A stretch of DNA of 64,000 nt from the NCBI GenBank assembly GCA_044355655.1, contig JBIKXS010000002.1, forward strand, positions 1-64,000. Direction: 5' to 3'. Both the position numbers and the translations under genes were made by a program. The stretch's first letter is position 1. Each line of letters begins with the position of its first letter. Of the stretch, positions 17,515 to 26,464 are shown one piece after another. This stretch comes from UBA3064 sp023258775 (GTDB lineage Bacteria; Pseudomonadota; Gammaproteobacteria; Burkholderiales; Burkholderiaceae_E). The notes under the pieces are model-generated. The model saw only the letters and a program-made list of their open reading frames with translations, was not told the DNA's origin and searched no databases.

Positions 17515-18891
17515 TCATTGCCGGAAGCCCAAATTTTCAGTGCGCGCTGGATGGCTTGCCGGAAGGCGGTCTGAACCGAATAGTTTGCGACGAATCGATC
17601 CCTCTTGGTACTGGGTTTTGAATGCGCCCCGGCTTTGTAGCTCTGGAATGACATAGTCGATAAAGTCATCGAAGCATTCGGGCACCACGGTGCGCGAAAG
17701 ATTAATGCCGTCAATATTGCACGCCGATTGCATGGCGACAAGATAATCGGCAAGTCTAGAACCAGAGCCAACGATGGGTGTTTGACGACTACCGAGGACC
17801 ATCTGCCTGATTAGATCGCCCTTGGTCCATTGCTTGCCGTGTTGTCTAACCATGGCTTCCGAATTGGACTGAATCGCCTCTCGCTTAAGCTGACTTGGGT
17901 CAACTGGCGCATCCAAATCAACCTTGGATAAGTCAACACCTAGGGACGCTGAGGCGTGCACAAGGGCCGCTTCTGTATCAACATAATGTTTATATTCTTC
18001 GTAAAGATCCTGAGCCTCTGCATCAGTCCTTGCAGCAATCATGCTCGCGCCGACGAAGATCTTAATATCGTCTGCTTTTCGTCCGTGGGCAAGAGCCTGG
18101 GCTCTCAGTGATCGACTCAGTGCGGTGATTGACTCGAAGGACTGACCGTTCAAGAAAACACATTCGGCATGCTTACCTGCAAAGGCCTGACCGCGAGACG
18201 AGGCGCCAGCCTGATACAGTAAGGGAGTTCGCTGGATTGACGGTGCGCACATATGGCGTGCATCTAGTTTGTATTGTTTGCCTTGGTGATTGATTGCGCG
18301 TACCTTGTTCGGATCGGCAAACGCATGTTGATTTAGCGGTGGGATGATGGCGTCGTCGCTCCAGGAATGTTCCCAAAGTTGATAGACCACGGTCATGAAC
18401 TCGTCTGCCAAATCATATCGGTCGTCGTGCAGCATTTGCTGTTGAAAGCCCTGTGCCCTGGCAGCGCTATCGAGATAGCCCGTTACAATATTCCATCCGA
18501 TTCTTCCTTGGGTGAGATGGTCGAGCGTTGACATTCTGCGGGCGAATAGATATGGCGATTCATAACTTAGATTGACCGTAACGCCGAAGGCTAAGTTACT
18601 GGTCACAAGCGCCATGGCGGGGACGATGAGCAAGGGATCGTTGACAGGGAACTGTACCGCCCCCTCAATCGCAGGATCGGCGCTCCCACGGTAGACGTCA
18701 TAAATGCCCAACACGTCTGCAAGAAAGAGGCCGTCAAACAGACCTCGCTCGAGTCGATGCGCATAGTCGGTCCAATAAGCCAGATGTTCAAAACTTTTTG
18801 AACGATCTCTCGGATGGCGCCATAAACCTTGTTGGATGTGACCGATGCAACACATATCAAATGCGTTGATTGCCAGATACCCTTTACTCAT
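17515..18891 (-). CDS. NtaA/SnaA/DszA-type FMNH2-dependent monooxygenase
   Basis: A 458-residue luciferase-like flavin monooxygenase. The N-terminal AINAFDMCCIGHIQQGLWRHP, LERGLFDGLFLADVLG, VTVNLSYESPYLFARRM and GRIGWNIVTGYLDSAARAQG fit the two-component family that includes nitrilotriacetate monooxygenase NtaA, pristinamycin SnaA and dibenzothiophene-sulfone monooxygenase DszA. It needs reduced FMN from a separate reductase that is not seen nearby. The ATG at 18891 lies inside the first unit of a 13-bp tandem repeat; a TTG one codon earlier is also open. It is likely co-transcribed with the KfrA-like gene upstream. Confidence 0.82.
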   Translation of the reverse strand: MSKGYLAINAFDMCCIGHIQQGLWRHPRDRSKSFEHLAYWTDYAHRLERGLFDGLFLADVLGIYDVYRGSADPAIEGAVQFPVNDPLLIVPAMALVTSNLAFGVTVNLSYESPYLFARRMSTLDHLTQGRIGWNIVTGYLDSAARAQGFQQQMLHDDRYDLADEFMTVVYQLWEHSWSDDAIIPPLNQHAFADPNKVRAINHQGKQYKLDARHMCAPSIQRTPLLYQAGASSRGQAFAGKHAECVFLNGQSFESITALSRSLRAQALAHGRKADDIKIFVGASMIAARTDAEAQDLYEEYKHYVDTEAALVHASASLGVDLSKVDLDAPVDPSQLKREAIQSNSEAMVRQHGKQWTKGDLIRQMVLGSRQTPIVGSGSRLADYLVAMQSACNIDGINLSRTVVPECFDDFIDYVIPELQSRGAFKTQYQEGSIRRKLFGSDRLPASHPARTENLGFRQ

Positions 18892-18948
18892 CAAAGTTAC
18901 TCATCAAAGTTACTCACCAAAGTTACTCATCAAAGTTACTTATCAAAG
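18884..18948. repeat. Five tandem copies of a 13-bp unit spanning a stop and a start codon
   Basis: On the reverse strand the unit is CTTTGATGAGTAA, repeated five times without spacers; one copy has GGTGAG and one has GATAAG. The upstream gene's TGA stop lies in the first copy (reverse-strand order) and the monooxygenase ATG in the last. Two intermediate copies carry their own ATG and a third carries GTG. Each of these opens a mini-ORF that closes after six codons (MSNFDE or MSNFGE). Confidence 0.95.
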
Positions 18949-20376
18949 CATGATTCGAAGGCTAGACTTTTCTTGCAGTTGCTCAACGACTCTTTGTAGA
19001 CGTGCAATTTCCTGATGGAGGCGGTGAATTTGTTCGGCATGTGCTGACACGCTGCCATAGTCATCGACCAGGCGTCTTAGCCCGTCGACCTGACCACTGA
19101 CACTGGTAATGCCGCCAACGATCTCTCTGAGTTGACCCTGTTGCTCGCGCTGTAACTGCTGGCTGTATTGGTTTCGACTGTGTGCCTGCTGTTCAAGCCA
19201 ACTTCTTAGTGATTGATCACGACGCTCGATACTGTGCCTTAGCTCCTGATCTTTTTTGTCAAGTTCATTTCGAAGGTTCGAAAACGAGGATGCTTGCTGT
19301 CTAAGGCTGTGCTCGATGGCCTCGCGTAAGCCGGCAAAGCTTGGATCCCAGTCACTCATGAGTAAGTCAGCGATTGCCCCGGGCATCCTCGCATCTGACT
19401 CAATCATGGCATCGGCATGTTGCCGCAAAAGGGTGGCTAATTGTTCGCCAAGCAGTCGTGAGTGATCGTGGAGTTCGCTTCTAAAGAGTTCGCGCGCAAT
19501 TTCCTGCAGCCTGGGTGCAAGCCTAAGGGTTTCGTCGATCAAGTCCCGAAGATCTGCGACATCATCCTGAATTTGAATGATTTGCTCTTCGGTGCTCAAT
19601 TCGTCAAGCGACCGGGCAAGTTCTTCAAGCTGTGTGATGACTGCGATGCTTGGATCAGTGCGAGATCCAATTTGTTGCTGAAACTCTTCGATACGCTTAA
19701 GACGACCTTGAACCGACTGTAGCTGCTCCTGATTGCTGTCTTGCTGCTTGCGCATGAACTCCATCATGGTTGTCGCAAGCTTCAGCATCGCTTTAATTTC
19801 GTCATCGGCCGATGCTTTTGACTGGGTCAGCGCTGCTCGTTCTGAAACTTCAGAGAGTTTTCGCAAACCCTCGGCGACTTCTTCTAATCGAGCAAGGGCA
19901 AGCTGCCTTTGTTGCGGTGCTTCGCTGTCTTCCCGTTGAAGATCGCCCTGAAAGTGAACTTGTGAATGTACGCCCCTGGCACTACGAAATTCCGCGCCTC
20001 GGCGGAATGCTTGCAGTGCCGCCTCTGCTTCCTCAAAGTCCGCCTCATCAGCATTTGCGTCTGAACGGTCTTTGCCTGCAAAGGCAGCTCGCCTACTTAC
20101 GCGGGTATGGGCACGGCTTGCACGGTTTTCAGCATGATCGTTAACGGCATTGACCTCAATGTCAAGGGCCTCAGGATCATCTTTGTCTGCCTGTAAGGCT
20201 AACTCGCGCTGAGCCTTGATCCATTCCTTTGCCCACTTTGCCACGGTTCCAGGGGCTAGGGCCATGGCTTGGTCTGCAGCCTGATTCGAACCAAGTTGTT
20301 GTACGAGCAACATTGCCTCTTCGAATTGCTCATGGGTAAATCCAAGCTGCTTGTAGACGTAACTAGGAAGCCGCAT
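18943..20376 (-). CDS. KfrA-like N-terminal domain fused to a long coiled coil
   Basis: The 477-residue protein starts with a helical segment (GFTHEQFEEAMLLVQQLG, then ALAPGTVAKWAKEWIKAQ) that resembles the helix-turn-helix of KfrA-type DNA-binding proteins of plasmids. From about residue 100 onward it is almost entirely charged, Gln/Glu/Arg-rich and alpha-helical, with heptad-like spacing (ELDKKDQELRHSIERRDQ). Its ATG follows directly after the TAA of the M20 amidohydrolase with no gap. The role is unknown. A nucleoid, segregation or scaffold role would suit a KfrA relative, but placement between two catabolic enzymes is odd. The family call is tentative. Confidence 0.5.
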   Translation of the reverse strand: MRLPSYVYKQLGFTHEQFEEAMLLVQQLGSNQAADQAMALAPGTVAKWAKEWIKAQRELALQADKDDPEALDIEVNAVNDHAENRASRAHTRVSRRAAFAGKDRSDANADEADFEEAEAALQAFRRGAEFRSARGVHSQVHFQGDLQREDSEAPQQRQLALARLEEVAEGLRKLSEVSERAALTQSKASADDEIKAMLKLATTMMEFMRKQQDSNQEQLQSVQGRLKRIEEFQQQIGSRTDPSIAVITQLEELARSLDELSTEEQIIQIQDDVADLRDLIDETLRLAPRLQEIARELFRSELHDHSRLLGEQLATLLRQHADAMIESDARMPGAIADLLMSDWDPSFAGLREAIEHSLRQQASSFSNLRNELDKKDQELRHSIERRDQSLRSWLEQQAHSRNQYSQQLQREQQGQLREIVGGITSVSGQVDGLRRLVDDYGSVSAHAEQIHRLHQEIARLQRVVEQLQEKSSLRIML

Positions 20377-21582
20377 TTAGATGGCCTTTGTCGCTAGGCT
20401 AAGTTTGCGCTCGACCGCGCGAACGAAAAACGCTGCCCCAAGAGGTAAGGCAGCATCATTAAAGTCATAGGATGGGTTGTGGACTTCGCAAGCACCTTCT
20501 TGATCACCGTTACCAATGTTGATGTAACAACCGGGCACTTTTTGCAACATAAAAGCGAAGTCTTCTGAACCCATTGCCAGCGGCGGATCTCGGTGTACAC
20601 GGTCATTACCTACTAGTTCTGCACAAACTGATGCCGCAAAATCAGCTTCTTCATGATTATTGATAACAGGCGAGAAAATATTACGAAAATCTACATCAAC
20701 ACTTGCTCCATGTGCTGCTGCTACGCCGTTCGCAATACGTTTCATGTTATTTTCTATAAGGCTCATGATCTCGCCAGAAAATGCTCGGGCAGTACCTGCC
20801 AGTCTTGCAGTTTGAGGAATGACGTTATAAGCGTCGCCTGAATGAAACTGGCAAACTGAAACAACAGCTGTTTCGACCGGTCGAACATTTCTCGAAACAA
20901 TCGCTTGAAGGTTTGAGACAATCTGAGCACCGATCAAGATGGGGTCAACGCTTGACTCTGGTCTCGCGCCATGCGAGCCGTAGCCCTGAATGTGAATATC
21001 CCAAGATGCTGCGCTAGCCATCATCGGGCCAGCTTTCACATTGAAGTGTCCTACCGGCAGCTTTGGCCTGTTGTGCATGCCAAAAATGCTGTCGCATGGA
21101 AATCGCTCGAATAAACCGTCTTGAATCATTGCAAGCGCACCGCCAAGGCCTTCTTCGGCAGGTTGAAAGATAAAATGCACTGTTCCGTCAAAGCGCTTGG
21201 TTGCAGCTAAATGCTTGGCTGCACCAAGCAGCATGGTCGTGTGACCATCATGACCACATGCATGCATTAAGCCTCTACGACGTGAACAGTGCGCAAAATT
21301 GTTCAGTTCCAAGACCGGTAAAGCGTCCATGTCGGCGCGTAAACCGATTTTTCGATCGGAATGACCGGCTTTGAGTACACCGACTAGGCCAGTCTTACCA
21401 ATGCCACGATGAACCTCGATACCCCATGATTCAAGTCGTCTTGCGACTAGGTCGGAGGTTCTCGATTCCTCGAAACCGAGCTCTGGGTTCGCGTGAATAT
21501 CACGTCGCCATGTCGTCATTTCCTCATGGTCTTGCTCGATTTGCTCGAGGATGCTTTGCGAAACTTTCTCCGGTGCATTCAT
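20377..21582 (-). CDS. M20 family amidohydrolase (hippurate hydrolase / N-acyl amino acid deacylase type)
   Basis: About 401 residues. Metal-site motifs are present: MHACGHDGHTTMLLGAA, FQPAEEGLGGA, GMHNRPKLPVG and the late MGSEDFAFMLQKVPG. The N-terminal TWRRDIHANPELGFEE is typical of the HipO/AbgB group, which hydrolyses N-acyl amino acids, hippurate or indole-acetyl conjugates. I use the ATG at 21582 because AGAGGA lies about 6 bp upstream; an upstream in-frame start at 21657 adds 25 unrelated residues. It diverges from pgi, and the KfrA-like gene follows directly. Confidence 0.85.
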   Translation of the reverse strand: MNAPEKVSQSILEQIEQDHEEMTTWRRDIHANPELGFEESRTSDLVARRLESWGIEVHRGIGKTGLVGVLKAGHSDRKIGLRADMDALPVLELNNFAHCSRRRGLMHACGHDGHTTMLLGAAKHLAATKRFDGTVHFIFQPAEEGLGGALAMIQDGLFERFPCDSIFGMHNRPKLPVGHFNVKAGPMMASAASWDIHIQGYGSHGARPESSVDPILIGAQIVSNLQAIVSRNVRPVETAVVSVCQFHSGDAYNVIPQTARLAGTARAFSGEIMSLIENNMKRIANGVAAAHGASVDVDFRNIFSPVINNHEEADFAASVCAELVGNDRVHRDPPLAMGSEDFAFMLQKVPGCYINIGNGDQEGACEVHNPSYDFNDAALPLGAAFFVRAVERKLSLATKAI

Positions 21583-21649
21583 TGTTTTCCTCTCAGTGCG
21601 AAAGCCTTGGTGTACATTTGCCTTGCAGTTTATCGGTCTGCTCCGGGTT

Positions 21650-23326
21650 ATGTCCAAACCAATGCTTATGAATCGAAAATCTTCCTTAAAACAGCAGGCG
21701 CTGGGGCTTTGGCCGCTCGATGACGCTCAGTCAGAAGTGGCCAAGCGATTTGGACACCTGCTACAAACCCATGCAACAAGGCTCATGGACGCGGGGGCTT
21801 GGGTGAATGCAGCCTTGACGGACAGGCCTGAGCAATGCTTTTTCCAAAAGGCTGCGGGAATTACGGTCGATGCAACGCGACAGGCATGGGACCTGCCGCT
21901 TAGAGTCGATTTGACCGCATGGTCAATCGCGCAGGGACTTGAACGGTTTCGCGACGATCAGTTTGCCGGGGGGTTGGTCAACTTGAGCGAGGCAAGGGCC
22001 GCCCGCCACAGCCTGCTTAGAGCGCCGGATGCACTGCTTCACTCGATGGATCTTGCGGAAGTTGCGTCGATACGGCGCAGCTTTCTTGATGAGGCCGAGC
22101 GAATTCGTAGGGACCCAAAGATTAAGCATCTGATTCACGTCGGAATCGGTGGCTCTGATCTCGGTCCGCGTCTCATTGTTCAGGCCTTAGCACGCGCCGA
22201 TCTGCAGAACCGAGCCAGGGGGCCAGTCGTTCACTTTGCTGGCAACGGCGACATCCACGAACTTGAAGCAGTGATCGCTGATTTAGACCCCTCTGAGGTA
22301 CAGATCGTTCTTTGTTCCAAATCATTTACAACGCCTGAAACGCTTGTTAATGCTGCTCGCCTGAGGTCCTGGATGGAAGCAACATCATCGGGATTATTTA
22401 CAGCACGCTGCATTGCGATCACGTCAAACCCTAAAGCTGCGAGCGACTTTGGCATTAACCGCTATTACGCCTTTCCCGAATGGGTGGGAGGACGCTACTC
22501 ACTTTGGTCACCAATCGGATTGAGTGCAGCTGCTGCAATTGGCGCTGATGCATTCAGGCAGCTACTTGACGGCGCATGGGAGATGGATCAGCACTGGCTA
22601 AAGGCTGAACCGCTTGAAAATCTGCCCTGGCAACTTGGTTTGCTCGATATCTGGAATCGTCATGCGATGTGCTATCACTCGCGCTGCGTGGTTCCCTATG
22701 ATGTTCGACTCTCGCGTTTTCCTGCTTATTTGCAGCAACTCGAAATGGAAAGTAACGGTAAGTCAGTGGACCAGCATGGCGTCCCCCTAGCTTATCCAAG
22801 TGCAGCGCTTGTGTGGGGAGAGCCTGGTACGAACGCACAGCATTCATTTTTTCAGTGGTTACATCAAGGCACTGAGCCTACGCCTGTTGAGTTTGTGTTG
22901 GTTGCAAAACCTGAGCATCAAGATCTGGATGCTCATCGCAAATTGCTGTCCAATGCCCTTGCGCAGTCGTTTGCCTTGTTAAAAGGGAAAACCTTTGACG
23001 AGGCAAAGCGAGAAAAAGTGAGATCGGCAAATCCTGCCTGGACCCAAGAACAAATAGCCGCGCATCGGGTTTTCCAGGGCGGGCGCCCAAGCACCATCAT
23101 CGCGCTGCAACGACTTGATGCGCGTGCGCTTGGCGCGCTGATCGCGCTCTACGAGCATCGCGTTGCTGTAGCCGGGTTCCTATGGCGAGTTAACTCGTTT
23201 GATCAATGGGGCGTCGAGCTCGGCAAAGAGCTCGCTGTCGAAATCGAGATGCATATGTCAATGCGAACTGAGCACTCTGATGCTCAAACCTCAAGATGGA
23301 TAACCACGCTTTTGGATCAAGCATGA
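21650..23326 (+). CDS. pgi: glucose-6-phosphate isomerase
   Basis: Pgi interconverts glucose 6-phosphate and fructose 6-phosphate in the cytosol. The roughly 558-residue protein contains HVGIGGSDLGPRLI, CSKSFTTPETL, FPEWVGGRYSLWSPIGLS, the active-site region LEMESNGKSVDQHG, GEPGTNAQHSFFQWLHQG and the C-terminal VNSFDQWGVELGK. The start is uncertain: ATG codons at 21650, 21662 and 21668 are in frame and none has a strong Shine-Dalgarno. Its TGA overlaps the start of a small secreted protein gene. Confidence 0.95.
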   Translation: MSKPMLMNRKSSLKQQALGLWPLDDAQSEVAKRFGHLLQTHATRLMDAGAWVNAALTDRPEQCFFQKAAGITVDATRQAWDLPLRVDLTAWSIAQGLERFRDDQFAGGLVNLSEARAARHSLLRAPDALLHSMDLAEVASIRRSFLDEAERIRRDPKIKHLIHVGIGGSDLGPRLIVQALARADLQNRARGPVVHFAGNGDIHELEAVIADLDPSEVQIVLCSKSFTTPETLVNAARLRSWMEATSSGLFTARCIAITSNPKAASDFGINRYYAFPEWVGGRYSLWSPIGLSAAAAIGADAFRQLLDGAWEMDQHWLKAEPLENLPWQLGLLDIWNRHAMCYHSRCVVPYDVRLSRFPAYLQQLEMESNGKSVDQHGVPLAYPSAALVWGEPGTNAQHSFFQWLHQGTEPTPVEFVLVAKPEHQDLDAHRKLLSNALAQSFALLKGKTFDEAKREKVRSANPAWTQEQIAAHRVFQGGRPSTIIALQRLDARALGALIALYEHRVAVAGFLWRVNSFDQWGVELGKELAVEIEMHMSMRTEHSDAQTSRWITTLLDQA

Positions 23327-23688
23327 TGAAGATTGAGACGAGGCTGATTCGTCTTGCCTCGGCTTTGATCGCCGCGAGCTTGGCGGGCGCGGCCCTTGGC
23401 CAAATATGTCCAAATGACCGATATTGCTCCAGAGGCATGGACGGCTATCGTTATCCTTTTCAGCAACACAGTGCGCTGAATTTCGATCAGGTTTGGCGGC
23501 CACCCGTCATGACCGGATTTCAGATGCGCCGCGACTGGTTTGACGCAGCAGCAAATCCCTTTCGATGGGATGTCGGACCAATGACTGGCGTCGGCTCACC
23601 GCAGGTCTTGACAAATCCTTATGGCACCGGGGATCCGTTCCACAGTCCGCGCCTTAAAATGACTCTCCCAGCAGCATATGCACGGTAG
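23323..23688 (+). CDS. small secreted protein of unknown function
   Basis: About 121 residues, beginning with two adjacent ATG codons (23323 and 23326) that overlap the pgi stop. A clear signal peptide is visible: positively charged KIETRLIR, the hydrophobic LASALIAASLAGAA, then a probable cleavage site at ALG-Q. The mature part is rich in Pro, Gly, Phe and aromatic residues and has two Cys close together (ICPNDRYC), suggesting one disulfide. I do not recognise a family. It ends 34 bp before the convergent OmpA-like gene. Confidence 0.6.
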   Translation: MMKIETRLIRLASALIAASLAGAALGQICPNDRYCSRGMDGYRYPFQQHSALNFDQVWRPPVMTGFQMRRDWFDAAANPFRWDVGPMTGVGSPQVLTNPYGTGDPFHSPRLKMTLPAAYAR

Positions 23689-23722
23689 GATGCACTAAAC
23701 GTTATTTAATTTGAGACACCGA

Positions 23723-24502
23723 TTAAACACCGACTTTAATTCGTACTCTCCTGTTGGCCGCAGCCTTAGGATCTTGGGGGTAGAGTAACTCCGCGAAACC
23801 TTTGCCGGTGCTTCGAAGTCGAGTGGCACTCACGCCGTTATTCGTTAAATAATCAACGACGGATTGAGCTCTTCTTGCAGAAAGCTGATCGTTGTATTGT
23901 TTATTGCCAACACCGTCGGTATGGCCTTCAACCACGAAACGTAAGCTCTGTAATTGGGGCGCATTCAAGGCTTTTCCTAAGCGATCAAGTAATGATTTAC
24001 TTTCGTCCAGAATTGTCGCTGAGTCGAATGCGAATTGAATCGTCAGGTCTACCATCGCCGCGCCGCCGCTCAACGTATTGGGGCTTTGAGGGTTTTGCGC
24101 CGATTTCCCTGGCTCCTGCAACACGGCGGATGCAGCCCCAGGACTATTAGCGGCACCTGGCGCGGATTTGCTTGCACCCGGTGTACCTGCCGTCGATGCA
24201 CCTGACGCAGGTTGAGCTGAACCGCTTGAAAGTGCCTTGATCATCTCTTCAATGGACATGTCGGCCGAGGGTGCCTTAACTGGACCAGATGGCGCCTGCG
24301 CGGTCGAGGCAACATTACTTGCGGCACCCGCTGACTGTGCTTCCATCGCGCGAGGGCCGCTATTGGGAGACTGAATCGGTGAGATAGCACCTGCTGCGGG
24401 TGCACGCGGGGCCTCGCGAAAGCCTTGTGCAAAACCGAGTGAGTGAAAAAGCGCAGCGAAAAGTAGCCCAATCGCCTGTTTCAGCAACGTTTTACGTCCC
24501 AT
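23723..24502 (-). CDS. OmpA/MotB C-terminal domain protein, periplasmic or outer membrane
   Basis: From the ATG at 24502 (GGGG 8 bp upstream) the product has 259 residues. A signal-like hydrophobic start (TLLKQAIGLLFAALFHSLGFA) is followed by a roughly 110-residue linker rich in Ala, Pro, Ser and Gly with repeated SGASTAG/PGAS blocks, and then an OmpA-like peptidoglycan-binding domain: IQFAFDSATILDES, VEGHTDGVGN, LSARRAQSVVDYL and NRRVRIKV. The linker should span from membrane to cell wall. It follows asparaginase by 4 bp, so it is probably transcribed with it. Confidence 0.8.
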   Translation of the reverse strand: MGRKTLLKQAIGLLFAALFHSLGFAQGFREAPRAPAAGAISPIQSPNSGPRAMEAQSAGAASNVASTAQAPSGPVKAPSADMSIEEMIKALSSGSAQPASGASTAGTPGASKSAPGAANSPGAASAVLQEPGKSAQNPQSPNTLSGGAAMVDLTIQFAFDSATILDESKSLLDRLGKALNAPQLQSLRFVVEGHTDGVGNKQYNDQLSARRAQSVVDYLTNNGVSATRLRSTGKGFAELLYPQDPKAAANRRVRIKVGV

Positions 24503-24506
24503 GAGA

Positions 24507-25502
24507 TTAGCCCCAAAAACTGTCAATCCAGCACTGACAAGCGGATCGATCAAGACCACTTGCTATCGCAATCATTATAGCAATTCTCAACTTATGGGCC
24601 TGAAGACCAGTTGCTGTAATGATGCCGAGTTCGTCGTCGTTGAACGTACCACTGTTACGCGTGATTGACCCAGGTATCCAACGACTACATCGACCAAGCC
24701 AAACATGGTGGTCGCCAAGTCTCTTGAGTGTTTCTCTTGCACCTGGCGGTGCGTTGCCATTACCTAGCCCAGCATGGATGATTGCTCTCGCTCCTGCACC
24801 GATGAAAGCTTTGATTGCAACATCGTCGGCACCCGCATAAGCACTGATGAGGTCAACCCGTGGTAATTCGCAACCCTCGGGTAGCGCCAGTGGCTTTATC
24901 CTGTGTGCCGGCCGAAACCATCTTACGGTACCGTCGGCTACCTCACCTAAGGCTCCTTCAAAGCCACTATCGAAGGCTTCAATACTGCTTACGTGGCGCT
25001 TGCTGACGAGCAAGGCGCTATGGATACGTCCGTTCATCAGAACCATGGTCCCACGGCCTTTCGCTCCAGGATGTGCGCCTACCGTGCACGCGTTGATCAC
25101 GTTAGCGGGGCCATCTGCCGAATAAGCAGTTGCTGGTCGCATTGCACCAATAACAATCACGGGCTTGTGTGATTGAACGGCAAGGTGTAAAAACGTCGCT
25201 GTTTCTTCGAGCGTGTCAGTCCCATGGGTGATGACTGCTGCACAAATATCCGGATCAGCTAAGGCCTGCTCGACGTGATGCAAAAGACCCAGCCAGTGCG
25301 CAGGCGTAAGGTCATAACTGCCTAATTGAAAGGCCTGCTTGGTCTTTAAGTGATAACGTTCTAATAATTCAGGAATCGATGCGACAATTGCCTCAACGCC
25401 GACGCTTGCCGGCGTGTAGTGGGTTGAACTTGTCCGAGAGGTCGCGCTACCTGCAATCGTGCCACCGGTTCCAATTAAAGCAATGCCAATGCGGTTGGTC
25501 AT
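24507..25502 (-). CDS. L-asparaginase family amidohydrolase
   Basis: A 331-residue asparaginase/glutaminase-fold protein. The first catalytic Thr is in ALIGTGGTIAGSA and the second active-site motif is THGTDTLEETA, with VIGAMRPATAYSADGP after it. No signal peptide is seen, so it resembles the cytoplasmic type. The reaction would be hydrolysis of asparagine or a related amide to the acid and ammonia. It lies 5 bp downstream of the CoA-transferase beta gene; its role in that operon is unclear, and another omega-amide is possible as substrate. Confidence 0.85.
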   Translation of the reverse strand: MTNRIGIALIGTGGTIAGSATSRTSSTHYTPASVGVEAIVASIPELLERYHLKTKQAFQLGSYDLTPAHWLGLLHHVEQALADPDICAAVITHGTDTLEETATFLHLAVQSHKPVIVIGAMRPATAYSADGPANVINACTVGAHPGAKGRGTMVLMNGRIHSALLVSKRHVSSIEAFDSGFEGALGEVADGTVRWFRPAHRIKPLALPEGCELPRVDLISAYAGADDVAIKAFIGAGARAIIHAGLGNGNAPPGARETLKRLGDHHVWLGRCSRWIPGSITRNSGTFNDDELGIITATGLQAHKLRIAIMIAIASGLDRSACQCWIDSFWG

Positions 25503-25507
25503 AATTT

Positions 25508-26371
25508 CTATGGCGAAAGTTGGTTGGCGAAGTGGGGGTAAGTTTCCGCGATTTCATGTCGAACGCGATTGCGGATCAAGGCTAAGCGCTCTTCCGTGGG
25601 ATCTGGCGTGGGCACAAGATCATCAGCAAGATCAAAATCGAAGCCTGTATGATCGCGTACCTCCTCAAGTTGATGTCCTGGATGGATTTGCTGCAAGATG
25701 AACCGGCGGCGCGGCGTATCAAAGCGAAAAAGGCAAAGTCCCGTGAGCAGAGCAACAGGTCCGCCTGGCCGATAATCAGCCTGTCGTTTGATGCTGCTCG
25801 CTGATATGAAATCAACTTTCGGTACAAAAACTCGCCTGCTGTGTTCCTCCCGAAATAAAATAACGCGAGGAACCAGATGGTAGAGGTAAGCCGAGCCGAA
25901 TGACCCTGGCCAGCGAACTTCGCTTTTTGGATAGCTTCCTGTCCCAATGAGATTGATGTTGCCTTCTCCGTCAATCTGACCGCCGCCAAGAAAAAATGCA
26001 TCGATCCTGCCGGTTGCCGCCATATCGAAAAGTTCAACCCCACCGTTGGTGAAAGCGTTATGCTGTTTAGATCCAAGAATCGAAACTCGGGTAAGTTGTT
26101 CAAGCGGGATACGCTCGCTCAATGCGCGAGCAAGCAACGCGCCGCTTCCCGGAATGGGTGATGAGGCACCGACAGCGACGTGACGTACGCCGGCTAAGAG
26201 CCGAGCAATGACATCGATTAAGCGTTCAACAGGAAGGATGGTTGATTCGTTTTCTCTTGTTGGTCCAGACTTTGACACGGTCTCAAGGCTCGGGGAATCG
26301 TTCGATTGTTGATTACTTACTGCCAGTGCTCTCGATTCATGCTTATCCGAAATTTTTTGATCGTTCTGCAT
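25508..26371 (-). CDS. CoA-transferase family I, beta subunit (IpdB/GctB-like)
   Basis: The 287-residue subunit carries VAVGASSPIPGSGALLAR and the glycine-rich FFLGGGQIDGEGNINL, plus GGPVALLTGLCLFRFD near the end, matching beta subunits of the glutaconate/IpdAB group. About 45 N-terminal residues, rich in Ser, Asn, Lys and Glu, have no family match. The paired alpha subunit is encoded upstream. The GAGG ribosome site at the end of the 17-bp tandem repeat lies 8 bp before the ATG. The CoA donor and acceptor are unknown. Confidence 0.75.
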   Translation of the reverse strand: MQNDQKISDKHESRALAVSNQQSNDSPSLETVSKSGPTRENESTILPVERLIDVIARLLAGVRHVAVGASSPIPGSGALLARALSERIPLEQLTRVSILGSKQHNAFTNGGVELFDMAATGRIDAFFLGGGQIDGEGNINLIGTGSYPKSEVRWPGSFGSAYLYHLVPRVILFREEHSRRVFVPKVDFISASSIKRQADYRPGGPVALLTGLCLFRFDTPRRRFILQQIHPGHQLEEVRDHTGFDFDLADDLVPTPDPTEERLALIRNRVRHEIAETYPHFANQLSP

Positions 26372-26374
26372 TAT

Positions 26375-26442
26375 TTCAGCCTCAACTCTGTTTCAGCCTT
26401 AACTCAGGTTCAGCCTCAACTCAGGTTCAGCCTTGACTCAGA
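26375..26442. repeat. Four tandem copies of a 17-bp unit carrying a Shine-Dalgarno
   Basis: On the reverse strand the unit is close to CCTGAGTTGAGGCTGAA, repeated four times with few changes, ending 3 bp before the ATG of the CoA-transferase beta gene. The copy nearest the gene supplies its GAGG ribosome site, and the others carry GAGG or AAGG too. There are no spacers. The array fills most of the gap between the alpha and beta subunit genes. Confidence 0.93.
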
Positions 26443-26464
26443 GTCACTGTCAACCCCGTGGGAA

